NCBI GenBank assembly: GCA_028874365.1
Contig: JAPPJZ010000005.1
Span: 1 to 61,144 of the forward strand
DNA from: Chloroflexota bacterium
GTDB lineage: Bacteria; Chloroflexota; Dehalococcoidia; Bin125
Direction of reading: 5' to 3'
DNA: 61,144 bases
Below are positions 42,589-49,735 of this stretch, piece by piece. Each line of letters begins with the position of its first letter. Within the stretch, counting starts at the first letter, position 1. Under the pieces are notes generated by a model that did not search any database, had not been told where the DNA came from, and was given only the letters and a program-made list of their open reading frames with translations. A program made the position numbers and the translations under genes.

Positions 42589-43854
42589 TCAGTCGGAAGT
42601 CAGCACCAGGGTCCCGGTCGTCGAGAGCGTCCCGCCGGTGCCGTTGACAACACAGCTTCGAGCGCTGGTCTGCTTGCCCGGGTCGCCCGAGAAGCCGTCG
42701 TCCTCGGCCGTGCCCGAGAGCTGACGATAGGCCTCGACCAGCAACTGCATGCCGTACATGCCGGAGTGGTTGAAACTCAGGCCGCCGCCGTTCGTGTTGA
42801 TTGGCAGCCGACCACCCGGAGCCGCATGACGGTCCTTCCACAGCGCTGGGCCTTCACCCCCCGGCGCCAGACCAAGCATCTCGGCCGTGATCCCGGCGGT
42901 GACGGTGAACGAGTCGTAGATCATGGCCATTTCCATGTCCTCGGGACCCATCCCCGCCATCTTGTACGCCGCGGCCGCCGAGCGGCTGGCCGACGTTTCG
43001 GTGAAGTCATTCATCTCGAGCATGTTCCAGTGCGAGATGCTCTCCCCAGCGCCCGCGATCCAGACCGGCGGCGTCTTGGACACGCTGGCGATCTCCGGTC
43101 CGGCGATCAGCACCGCGCCGCCGTGGTCCGTGACCAGGCAGACGTCGAGCAGCTTGATCGGCCAGGAGATCGCGCGGGAGTTCATCACCGTGTCGACCGT
43201 AATCGGCCCGCCGAACGTGTGGCCGCGCTTGCCGCCGCCCCATTCGCCCTGCTCCAGCGGCGGCAGATCGCCCTCGCCCGCCTTGCGGTACATCACCGCG
43301 CGCGGGTTGAGCGTCGCCCATTCGCGGGTGACGACCGCGATCTCGGCGAAGTCCTCCTGCGTCGTGCCGTAGCGAGCCATGTGCCGGTTCATCGCGTGCG
43401 AGTAGCCGGTCGGCGCGCCGCCCAGGCCGTAGGCCGACGTGTGCTGCGTCCCCGGATCCCACGGATCGCCGCCTCCGAAGGGACGTCCCGTCCCCTTGCC
43501 GCCGGTGAACCGCTGGCTGAATCCCATCTCGCCGTGCGAGACCAGCGCCACGTCGATCACGCCCGCGTGGATCGCCGCCAGCGCGTGATGCACGTGCATT
43601 TCGAACGAGCAGCCGCCGACCGAGGTCGTGTCGATGTACTTGGGGTGCAGTCCGAGGTATTCCGCGAGCTGCGGCGACCAACCGGCCGAGAATATCCCGT
43701 CGATCGCAGCGATCGGAATGCCTGTCATGTTGCAGACGTTGTTGATCGCTTCAATGTGGAGAGTGAGCGACGACTTCGGCGTCGTCGGGTAACCGATGTC
43801 GTTCGCTTCAGCGGCGCCGATAATCGCGGCGGCCTTTGATGCTTCACCAGGCAT
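42589..43854 (-). CDS. Thiolase-family protein (SCP2/SCP-x type)
   Basis: A 421-aa acetyl-CoA acetyltransferase-like protein. It has the nucleophile region TTSVGGCSFEMHVHHALAAI, a Gly-rich NTNGGGLSFNHSGMYG segment with the conserved His, and the second Cys region CVVNGTGGTLSTTGT. The start is MPGEASKAAAIIGAAE. It is partnered with a DUF35 zinc-ribbon/OB-fold gene 31 bp upstream, a common pair in steroid or branched acyl-CoA degradation. The exact substrate is unknown. Confidence 0.9.
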   Translation of the reverse strand: MPGEASKAAAIIGAAEANDIGYPTTPKSSLTLHIEAINNVCNMTGIPIAAIDGIFSAGWSPQLAEYLGLHPKYIDTTSVGGCSFEMHVHHALAAIHAGVIDVALVSHGEMGFSQRFTGGKGTGRPFGGGDPWDPGTQHTSAYGLGGAPTGYSHAMNRHMARYGTTQEDFAEIAVVTREWATLNPRAVMYRKAGEGDLPPLEQGEWGGGKRGHTFGGPITVDTVMNSRAISWPIKLLDVCLVTDHGGAVLIAGPEIASVSKTPPVWIAGAGESISHWNMLEMNDFTETSASRSAAAAYKMAGMGPEDMEMAMIYDSFTVTAGITAEMLGLAPGGEGPALWKDRHAAPGGRLPINTNGGGLSFNHSGMYGMQLLVEAYRQLSGTAEDDGFSGDPGKQTSARSCVVNGTGGTLSTTGTLVLTSD

Positions 43855-43885
43855 GTTGTGCTCCTGAGTTATCTGCTTGGGGCGC

Positions 43886-44308
43886 CTAGACAGGCCGCCA
43901 GAAGGGGATGTGAACGTTTTCGGAGGCTTCCTCGAACTCGATCTGCACGGCGCCGCCGATCTCGATCGAATCCGGGTCGTTCGGATCGACGCCCTTGAGC
44001 ACGGTCAGCATCCGGTCGCCCTCGGCAAGGTCGATGTAGGCCGTCACATACGGAACCTCATCGCCCCAGCCGCGCGCGACCAGGCCGCGGTTGTGCTGCA
44101 CGGCGAAGGTGTGGATCGTGCCCCGGCCGGTGCCCTCGACCCACTCGATGTTCATCGAGTGGCAGAACGGGCAGATCACTCGCGGGTACCAGTGGACTCG
44201 GTTGCAGTCCGAGCAGCGGGGCAGCATCAGCTTCCCCTCTTTCGCCCCGTCCCAGAATGGCTGCGAGACCGGATCGGGACTCGGAATGGGCTTGGTGTAC
44301 TCAGCCAC
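43886..44308 (-). CDS. DUF35 OB-fold / zinc-ribbon acyl-CoA-associated protein
   Basis: A 140-aa protein with a rubredoxin-like zinc ribbon (CSDCNR and CPFCH, residues ~32-53) followed by an OB-fold with GTIHTFAVQH and VTAYIDLAEGDRML. DUF35 proteins bind SCP2-type thiolases and are thought to channel acyl-CoA substrates. It is directly upstream of the thiolase gene, so the two likely form a complex. The 203 bp upstream hold its promoter region and a terminator for the next gene. Confidence 0.92.
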   Translation of the reverse strand: MAEYTKPIPSPDPVSQPFWDGAKEGKLMLPRCSDCNRVHWYPRVICPFCHSMNIEWVEGTGRGTIHTFAVQHNRGLVARGWGDEVPYVTAYIDLAEGDRMLTVLKGVDPNDPDSIEIGGAVQIEFEEASENVHIPFWRPV

Positions 44309-44442
44309 CGCGCTCCCCTCTCAACAATCGCTTGTATACGCCGCGCAGCAATCCGCCGCACGAACATCGCTTGACAACGTGACGCAATTCACGCAGCCCG
44401 CAGTGTACCAGCGACCCTGGAGGACAACGGACGACACGCAAA

Positions 44443-44481
44443 ACGGCGGCCTCCCGACCCTACGGTCGTGGAGACCGCCGT
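44443..44481 (-). terminator. Hairpin downstream of a small basic gene
   Basis: A long, slightly imperfect stem, ACGGCGG.CTCC.CGACC paired with GGTCG.GGAG.CCGCCGT, starts 31 bp after the stop at 44512. On the minus strand it is followed by TTTGCG. It may also end a plus-strand transcript from the TTGACA at 44371. Confidence 0.55.
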
Positions 44482-44511
44482 CCGTTGGCGGTTCCTGTTC
44501 CCAGGTTTCGC

Positions 44512-44763
44512 TCAGCGAGCCCGGAAGAACGACTCGTTGAACATGCTGTAGACCGGCGACAGCGAGTTCGCGACCGCACGGCCGGGACGCAGTTGTCGAA
44601 TCTGCTTCACGCGGTCCACCACCTGCTTCCGTTGACGTAGGCGCTCCTGCTCCCGCTGGGCCTCCCAGCGGCGCCGGGCCACCTCGCGCATCTGCGTCTC
44701 CGTAGCGACCCGTTCGGCAGCGGAACTCGGAGCGAAGGGGTTGGGGTCGGGCGGCGCAATCAT
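44512..44763 (-). CDS. Small basic hypothetical protein
   Basis: I do not recognise this gene. The best start, with GGAG about 10 nt upstream, gives 83 aa beginning MIAPPDPNPFAPSS. Residues 15-55 are a highly charged helix (MREVARRRWEAQREQERLRQ) likely to form a coiled coil, and the end is SLSPVYSMFNESFFRAR. Longer starts reach 149 aa but have no ribosome site. It lies alone between the DUF35 gene and a divergent dehydrogenase gene. Confidence 0.5.
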   Translation of the reverse strand: MIAPPDPNPFAPSSAAERVATETQMREVARRRWEAQREQERLRQRKQVVDRVKQIRQLRPGRAVANSLSPVYSMFNESFFRAR

Positions 44764-44994
44764 CAGGTCACACTCCATGCTGCGGGGGCGGTTGTGCGGC
44801 GTCACGGCGACGCCGTTCTTCGCCTCCAATTCCGACGCTATGTCGAATAGGCGGGCCCGGCGCCGACCCTGTGTCACCGCACGATTAACCGCCCTACGTA
44901 CCGTGCTGCGCGAACACTTCGCTTGACAAGCAAGCGTCAGACTGGCGGTACCCTGCCACACAGTCCGCTAGATGAAGCACTCCAGGAGCCCGTC

Positions 44995-46080
44995 ATGCTC
45001 AAGCAGTTCGCCGTCCCCGAAGAGATCGCCGTCCGCATCCCCGGCGACGCCATGCGCGGCGCGGTGCACGACATCTTCACCACGCTCGGCATGCCCCAGG
45101 ACGACGCCACCCGCAGCACCGACACCCTCCTCTACGCCGACCTCCGCGGCATCGACTCGCACGGTGTCTCCAACATGCTCCGCTTCTACGTCGACGGCAT
45201 CCAGTCCGGAGACATCAACCCCACCCCGAACTGGACAATCGAGCGCGACGCCCCCGCAGCCGCGACGATCAACTGCGACCGCGGTCTCGGTCTCACCGTC
45301 GGCCCCCAGGCCATGGAACTCGCCATCGAGAAAGCGCGCAACCAGGGCGTCGCCACCGTCGTCTGCAACAACGGCCGACACTTCGGCGCCGCCGCCTATC
45401 ACGCCGCGATGGCGATAGAGCACGACATGATCGGTCTCTCGATGACCGTCGGCGGCCTGCTGGTCGCGCCGACCCACGGCGCGCAGGCAATGGTCGGCCT
45501 CAACCCGATGAGCATCGCCGCGCCCGCCAACGAGGAAGCCCCGTTCATATTCGACGCCTCGATGTCCTCGGTCGCCGGCAACAAGATCCGCCTCGCCCAG
45601 CGGCTCGGCGAGGACCTGCTCCCGGGCTGGGTCGCCACCGCCGACGGCACCCCGATGATGGAGGGCGGACCGACCCCGGACGAATTCCTGATGCTGCCGC
45701 TCGGCGGCACCCGCGAAATCGGCTCGCACAAGGGCTATTCACTGGCCGTGATGATCGACATCCTCAGCGGGATCATGGCTAACGCTGGCTCTGCCCTCTT
45801 CCGCTTCAACGGCGTCGGACACCACTTCACCGTCTTCAACATCGCCTCCTTCACCGACGTCGACGAGTTCAAGGGCCACATGGACGAGTACCTCAAGGCG
45901 CTGCGCGAGACACCGACCGCCCCCGGAGAAGAGCGCGTCATCTACGCCGGACTCGAGGAGCACGAAGCGGAAATCGACCGCTCCGAACGCGGCATCCCCT
46001 ACCACCCCGAGGTGATCGAGTGGTTCCGCTCAGCGTTCGCTGACCTCGGTATCCGCGACCACTTCGCCGGGATCGCCTGA
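44995..46080 (+). CDS. Malate/L-lactate/ureidoglycolate dehydrogenase family (Ldh_2) protein
   Basis: An NAD(P)-dependent 2-hydroxyacid dehydrogenase of the second, non-Rossmann family. The 361-aa protein starts MLKQFAVPEEIAVRIPG, with AGGAG 8 nt upstream. It has DLRGIDSHGVSNMLRFYVDG, which holds the catalytic His, then CNNGRHFGAAAYHAAMAIEH and LMLPLGGTREIGSHKGYSLA. The substrate within the family cannot be told. TTGACA at 44923-44928 may be its -35. Its 3' end overlaps the convergent membrane-protein gene by 51 bp. Confidence 0.92.
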   Translation: MLKQFAVPEEIAVRIPGDAMRGAVHDIFTTLGMPQDDATRSTDTLLYADLRGIDSHGVSNMLRFYVDGIQSGDINPTPNWTIERDAPAAATINCDRGLGLTVGPQAMELAIEKARNQGVATVVCNNGRHFGAAAYHAAMAIEHDMIGLSMTVGGLLVAPTHGAQAMVGLNPMSIAAPANEEAPFIFDASMSSVAGNKIRLAQRLGEDLLPGWVATADGTPMMEGGPTPDEFLMLPLGGTREIGSHKGYSLAVMIDILSGIMANAGSALFRFNGVGHHFTVFNIASFTDVDEFKGHMDEYLKALRETPTAPGEERVIYAGLEEHEAEIDRSERGIPYHPEVIEWFRSAFADLGIRDHFAGIA

Positions 46081-46737
46081 TTCGGAACGACCTCGCTCCA
46101 GCGCAAACTCGCGCATCGCCCGACTGACCGTGCTGAATGTCCAGATCATCAGCACCGCGCCCAGTCCCCAGCCCAGCGGCAGCCGGATCAACGCATAAGT
46201 CTCGGCGCTGACCTGGTCGAGTACCCACCAGCGCAGCACGCCCGAAAGTGCGATGTACAGGCCCCAGACAATCGTCAGCCGAACCCAGACCCGGTGATCG
46301 CTGGGCAACTGCTCACGAATAGCCGGGAACACCTCGCGGATCACCGCGCTCACAATCGGCCGCCCAATCAACACGCTGACCAAAAACACGCCGCCCAGCA
46401 CGAAGTTGTCGACAAAATCACGCGCCCAGTACACCTTCCCGTCCGCCTCGATCAGTCCCCAGACCCCGAATCCCACGTTGAAGCAGACGCTGAACACCAT
46501 CAGCCAGCGCACGACCATGATCTGCGGACGCAAGCGCCGCTGAACGACGTACACCACGACCCCCACGACCACCGCCGCCGCGATCGCCGCGCGAACCCCG
46601 ACCACCGCATCGAACAGCAGATACGCCGCCGTCGGACCGACCCCCAGCACCGCAACCGGGTCAACCTGCGGAATCCGCTCAACCTTCTGCACCCACTCCG
46701 GCAGCTCCGCCTCAGGAATCTCAGGATCGCGCTTCAT
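46030..46737 (-). CDS. Multi-pass membrane protein (possibly DUF3159-like)
   Basis: A 235-aa protein with about six hydrophobic segments. The start is MKRDPEIPEAELPEW with AGGAG upstream; a longer frame crosses a repeat. The order of segments, with FVDNFVLGGVFLVSVLIGRP and VWGLYIALSGVLRWWVL, resembles the DUF3159/intracellular-septation-A-like membrane proteins, but this is a weak resemblance. It is convergent with the dehydrogenase gene and their coding ends overlap by 51 bp. Confidence 0.7.
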   Translation of the reverse strand: MKRDPEIPEAELPEWVQKVERIPQVDPVAVLGVGPTAAYLLFDAVVGVRAAIAAAVVVGVVVYVVQRRLRPQIMVVRWLMVFSVCFNVGFGVWGLIEADGKVYWARDFVDNFVLGGVFLVSVLIGRPIVSAVIREVFPAIREQLPSDHRVWVRLTIVWGLYIALSGVLRWWVLDQVSAETYALIRLPLGWGLGAVLMIWTFSTVSRAMREFALERGRSESGDPGEVVADTEVSER

Positions 46738-46753
46738 TCTGCTCCTGATTCCC

Positions 46754-46801
46754 CTCTCCCCCCGCGTCCAGCGGGGGGTAGATGCCGCAGGCTGAGGGGG
46801 C
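46754..46801 (+). repeat. Intergenic repeat family A, copy 5 (diverged)
   Basis: CTCTCCCCCCGC then GTCCA then GCGGGGGG, with a tail that has drifted (TAGATGCCGCAGGCTGAGGGGGC). The compensating GCCGCAGGC keeps the inner GCC/GGC hairpin. It lies 16 bp upstream of the membrane-protein start. Confidence 0.75.
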
Positions 46802-46829
46802 ACCCGTCGACAGGCCCTAAACGCCGTCG

Positions 46830-47171
46830 CTAGTGCTTCCAGAGCGGCGAAGCGACGTTCAGCGAGACGTCCGCCGCCGACTCGCAGACCGCCTTGATCG
46901 TCACCGTCTGCACGACCTCAGCCTCGGGCGATGAGCGGGCGTGCTGCTCCGGATACCAGTTCACCTCGGCAATCCCCCACTCGTCCGAGTCAACAGTCCG
47001 CTCGCGACCGCCGGCCGAGGCCAACGTGCCCGGCCCGTCCTCAATCGTGAACGCCACCGGCGCGCCGGCCAGCGACCCCTCACGGCTGCTGATCGACGCC
47101 GACACCATCCGATACCCGACCTCACCCCGATCGGCCATGCGCACGCTCACCTCAATAGTGTCTTCCGGCAT
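46830..47171 (-). CDS. Small protein with a bacterial Ig-like (Big-1-type) pattern
   Basis: A 113-aa protein starting MPEDTIEVSVRMADRGEVGY, with AGGAG 8 nt upstream. The middle reads GAPVAFTIEDGPGTLASAGG and then TVDSDEWGIAEVNWYP, the usual Big-1 repeat pattern in which a Gly-rich hairpin is followed by a Thr/Asp strand. No signal peptide or membrane segment is seen, which is odd for this fold. Function unknown. It diverges from the GrdB-like gene. Confidence 0.65.
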   Translation of the reverse strand: MPEDTIEVSVRMADRGEVGYRMVSASISSREGSLAGAPVAFTIEDGPGTLASAGGRERTVDSDEWGIAEVNWYPEQHARSSPEAEVVQTVTIKAVCESAADVSLNVASPLWKH

Positions 47172-47244
47172 CGCCCCACTCCTGAACTTGCTCAATGGCC
47201 TCAGCCTACCAGCGCCCGACATCGCACCCATCACGATTTCCTTT

Positions 47245-47288
47245 CTCCCCCCGCAGAGCGGGGGGAGATGCCGAAGGCAGAGGGGGGC
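47245..47288 (+). repeat. Intergenic repeat family A, copy 6
   Basis: CTCCCCCCGC, loop AGA, GCGGGGGGAG and the fixed tail. It lies in the divergent gap between the Ig-like gene and the GrdB-like gene, so it is not tied to gene 3' ends. Confidence 0.85.
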
Positions 47289-47378
47289 ACCGACCACAGG
47301 CCGACAACGAGGAGCCAATTCGGCGTCGCATCCGATATCGTTCGAGGTGCCCCACCCGCAACTCAATGGAGCCTACCC

Positions 47379-48614
47379 ATGGTCCGCATGGACGACCTGC
47401 ACCCCGACATGGCGAACAACCTGCTCAATCTCCCCCTGCCCGAGATCGAGCCCCAGCCCTGGATTACCCCCAAGCCGCTCGCCGATTCGACCGTGGCCAT
47501 CGTCACCACAGCCGGTTTGCATCCCGCCGGCGACCGACCCTTCAATCCCGGCTCCAACGAGTACCGACTCATCCCCGGCGATATCGACTACGCCGACCTC
47601 CGCATGTCCCACCTGTCCGTCAACTTCGACCGCTCCGGCTTCCAGCAAGACATCAATACGGTCTTCCCGCTTGAACGGCTGCGAGAACTCCAGGCGGACG
47701 GCGCGGTCGGCGGCATCAGCCGCTATCACTACTCGTTCATGGGCGCCCAGGCCGACCCGACCAACCTCGAATCAACCGGCGAAGAAATCGGACGCCTGCT
47801 CGCCGAAGACGGCGTCGATGCAGCCTTCCTGACACCCGTTTGACCGTTCTGCACGCGCTCCGTGTGTGCGCTCAGCCACTACATCGAACGCGGCAGCAAC
47901 GGCCGCGTCGCCACCACAGGCATCTCACTGATCCGCCGACATCCCGAAGGGATGAAACCGCCGCGTTCGCTCTGGGTACCCTTCCCCCTCGGCCGACCGC
48001 TCGGCTCGCCCGACCATCCCGACTTCCAGCGCGACGTCCTGCTCAACGCACTCCAACTCCTCGAAACCGCCACCGAGCCCACGATCGACGACTACCCCCA
48101 AGACGCTCCCATCTCAGGCGACGACCCCTGGGCCTGCGCGATCATGGTCAGCCCGCCCGAGCCCGCCGACGAAACCGAGGCGCTGCGCGATCAGCTCGTC
48201 GAAGAGATCCGCCAGCTCGCGCCCTGGCATCGCGAGTCGATCAACCGCCGTGGCCGCACCACCGTCGGAATCAGCGGCGCCACCGTCGAGCAGATGGAAG
48301 ACCTCGCCGTGCTGCTGGCCGATTTCGCCACCGGCACCGAACCCTCCGACGGTGAAATCGACTGGAATCATCCAATGCCGGCCCGCCTCAAGTTCGCCTC
48401 CGACGACCTGCGTGCCTTCTACCACGAGTCCGCCACGGCCCAGCCCGGCGCGGCCTACCCCACCGACGCCGACCTCAACGACTGGCTCTTCAACCAAACC
48501 CTGCTCGGCACCGTCCTGCGCCAGATCGTCGGACGAATGCGCGAAAGCGAAGACCGCCGAGTCTCCGGAATGGTCATCGGAATGATCCCCGCCGGCTTCG
48601 CCCGCGCCCGCTAG
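47379..48614 (+). CDS. GrdB-family (glycine/sarcosine/betaine reductase B-like) probable selenoprotein, in-frame TGA at 47841
   Basis: Two open stretches in the same frame, 47379-47840 and 47844-48614, are separated only by a TGA. Reading it as selenocysteine (residue 155) gives a 411-aa protein with LTPV-U-PFCTRSVCALSHYIE. Non-seleno relatives, as I recall the family, have CPxC at this place, so U replaces the first Cys of a UxxC redox pair. The first part has MSHLSVNFDRSGFQQDINTVFP, and the second SLIRRHPEGMKPPRSLWVPF. A hairpin at 47851-47869 (8-bp stem, 7 nt after TGA) is placed like a bacterial SECIS. The reaction is unknown. No sel genes are in the window. Confidence 0.8.
47851..47869 (+). 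promoter_or_regulatory. Candidate SECIS hairpin
   Basis: GCACGCGC, loop TCC, GTGTGTGC: eight base pairs (two G-T) starting 7 nt after the TGA at 47841-47843. The loop lies 15-17 nt past the TGA, close to the range for bacterial SECIS elements. It lies inside the coding sequence, as bacterial SECIS elements do. Confidence 0.5.
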
Positions 48615-48646
48615 CCACGCCTGCGGACGTCAATCGCTCTCGGTGC

Positions 48647-49525
48647 TTACTGTGCGTCGTCTCGTTCAGGTATCGGTACTAGAGCGATATCCAAGTGCCA
48701 CTTAGCAGACGCCACCTCTATTGCGGCGCGCTGTGATATGAACGTGGCGAGCCTAGCAGCTGCCAACGGATCGGGCGCAATATCACCCTCCGCGATCTCC
48801 TTGAGGTGGCTGGCGTGCGCCGCCAGTTGCCTCTCGTACCAGAACACTTGGTTGAGTGAATCTAGGCCGTAATCCAGGGCAGCATCGTCGTCCATGCCTC
48901 CCCATTCACGAAGGGCAGAAATGACTGTCAGTTCGACGTTTGCATTGACTCGGTGAAGATTCTCCTCGGCTTGTTCTTGTATCACTGTTGCGCTGTTCAT
49001 CAGCCCAGCCTTGGTGTCGTCATCCACCTCCGTCACGCGAACGATCGCCTCCCGAAACTCGCGAATCGTCTGCAGATCTTGCTCTGCTGCTGCGAGAACG
49101 TTCAACGCGAACTCCGCTGACAGGTCCGCGATGTAGCTGGTGGGACCGCCGAGGGTCTTGTGAAGCCTCTCATCCTTTTCTCGCCAATGCCGATTGGTCT
49201 CCGACTTCTCGACCGCGTGTGCGATGCGCATCATGGCCTCTATCGCGACTCTGGAAAAGGGCGCGCGATGCAGATCTGACCGAATCAAGCCCGACAATGC
49301 ACTGATCTGAGCAAATGACACTTCGGCGCGCCTATACGAACTCTCGGCTTCCGCTTCGAGATCCCTTTCTTCGGCAACGCTCGAGGGCCTCTCGGTCTCA
49401 AGAACTGACCTCTCGCTCCTGTTGCGGCGCAACGATCGAGCCACTTCCAATAGCTGAGCCGTAGCTGACAGCATGGTCACAACCGCGGCCGCATTTTCGA
49501 CATCTTCCCACGCCATATCAATCAC
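48647..49525 (-). CDS. Hypothetical helical protein
   Basis: I do not recognise this 292-aa protein. The first 30 residues are mildly hydrophobic (VENAAAVVTMLSATAQLLEV). The rest looks almost entirely alpha-helical, with charged stretches such as SSVAEERDLEAEAESSYRRAEVS and QEQAEENLHRVNANVEL, suggesting a bundle or coiled coil. No catalytic motif is visible. Base composition is less GC-rich than its neighbours, and a low-GC 210-bp gap follows upstream, so it may be a recent arrival. No partner gene is adjacent. Confidence 0.6.
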   Translation of the reverse strand: MIDMAWEDVENAAAVVTMLSATAQLLEVARSLRRNRSERSVLETERPSSVAEERDLEAEAESSYRRAEVSFAQISALSGLIRSDLHRAPFSRVAIEAMMRIAHAVEKSETNRHWREKDERLHKTLGGPTSYIADLSAEFALNVLAAAEQDLQTIREFREAIVRVTEVDDDTKAGLMNSATVIQEQAEENLHRVNANVELTVISALREWGGMDDDAALDYGLDSLNQVFWYERQLAAHASHLKEIAEGDIAPDPLAAARLATFISQRAAIEVASAKWHLDIALVPIPERDDAQ

Positions 49526-49735
49526 TCCCCCTTTGCAGGCCTTGCGATGACGTTTCGTACTCGACCACGATATCGATTGAGAGGAATTCGATCACCGAGG
49601 TAAACGTTTGAAGAGTACAAGTTTTCCTTGCTTCGCTTTTCTGGTTTAGGTCACGGCACAGTCTTCCGAACAAGGTCCGCGATGGCAGACAGTTCGGATT
49701 CTGGCAGGGATGCCACGAAGGGTCGTTGCGGCCTC
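49526..49735. other. Lower-GC intergenic region
   Basis: About 210 bp between the helical protein's start and the hydrolase's stop. It should hold the promoter of the helical-protein gene. I see no coding region, RNA gene or repeat in it. Confidence 0.4.

Noticed and set aside
47379-47843. A truncated GrdB-like pseudogene caused by a nonsense mutation
   Set aside because: The TGA sits exactly at a redox-motif position and the downstream frame is intact, so recoding is more likely; kept as an alternative in the finding.
47862-48614. The second half of the GrdB-like gene as a separate gene
   Set aside because: It is in frame with the first half across a single TGA, has no ribosome site, and starts mid-domain with CALSHYIE.
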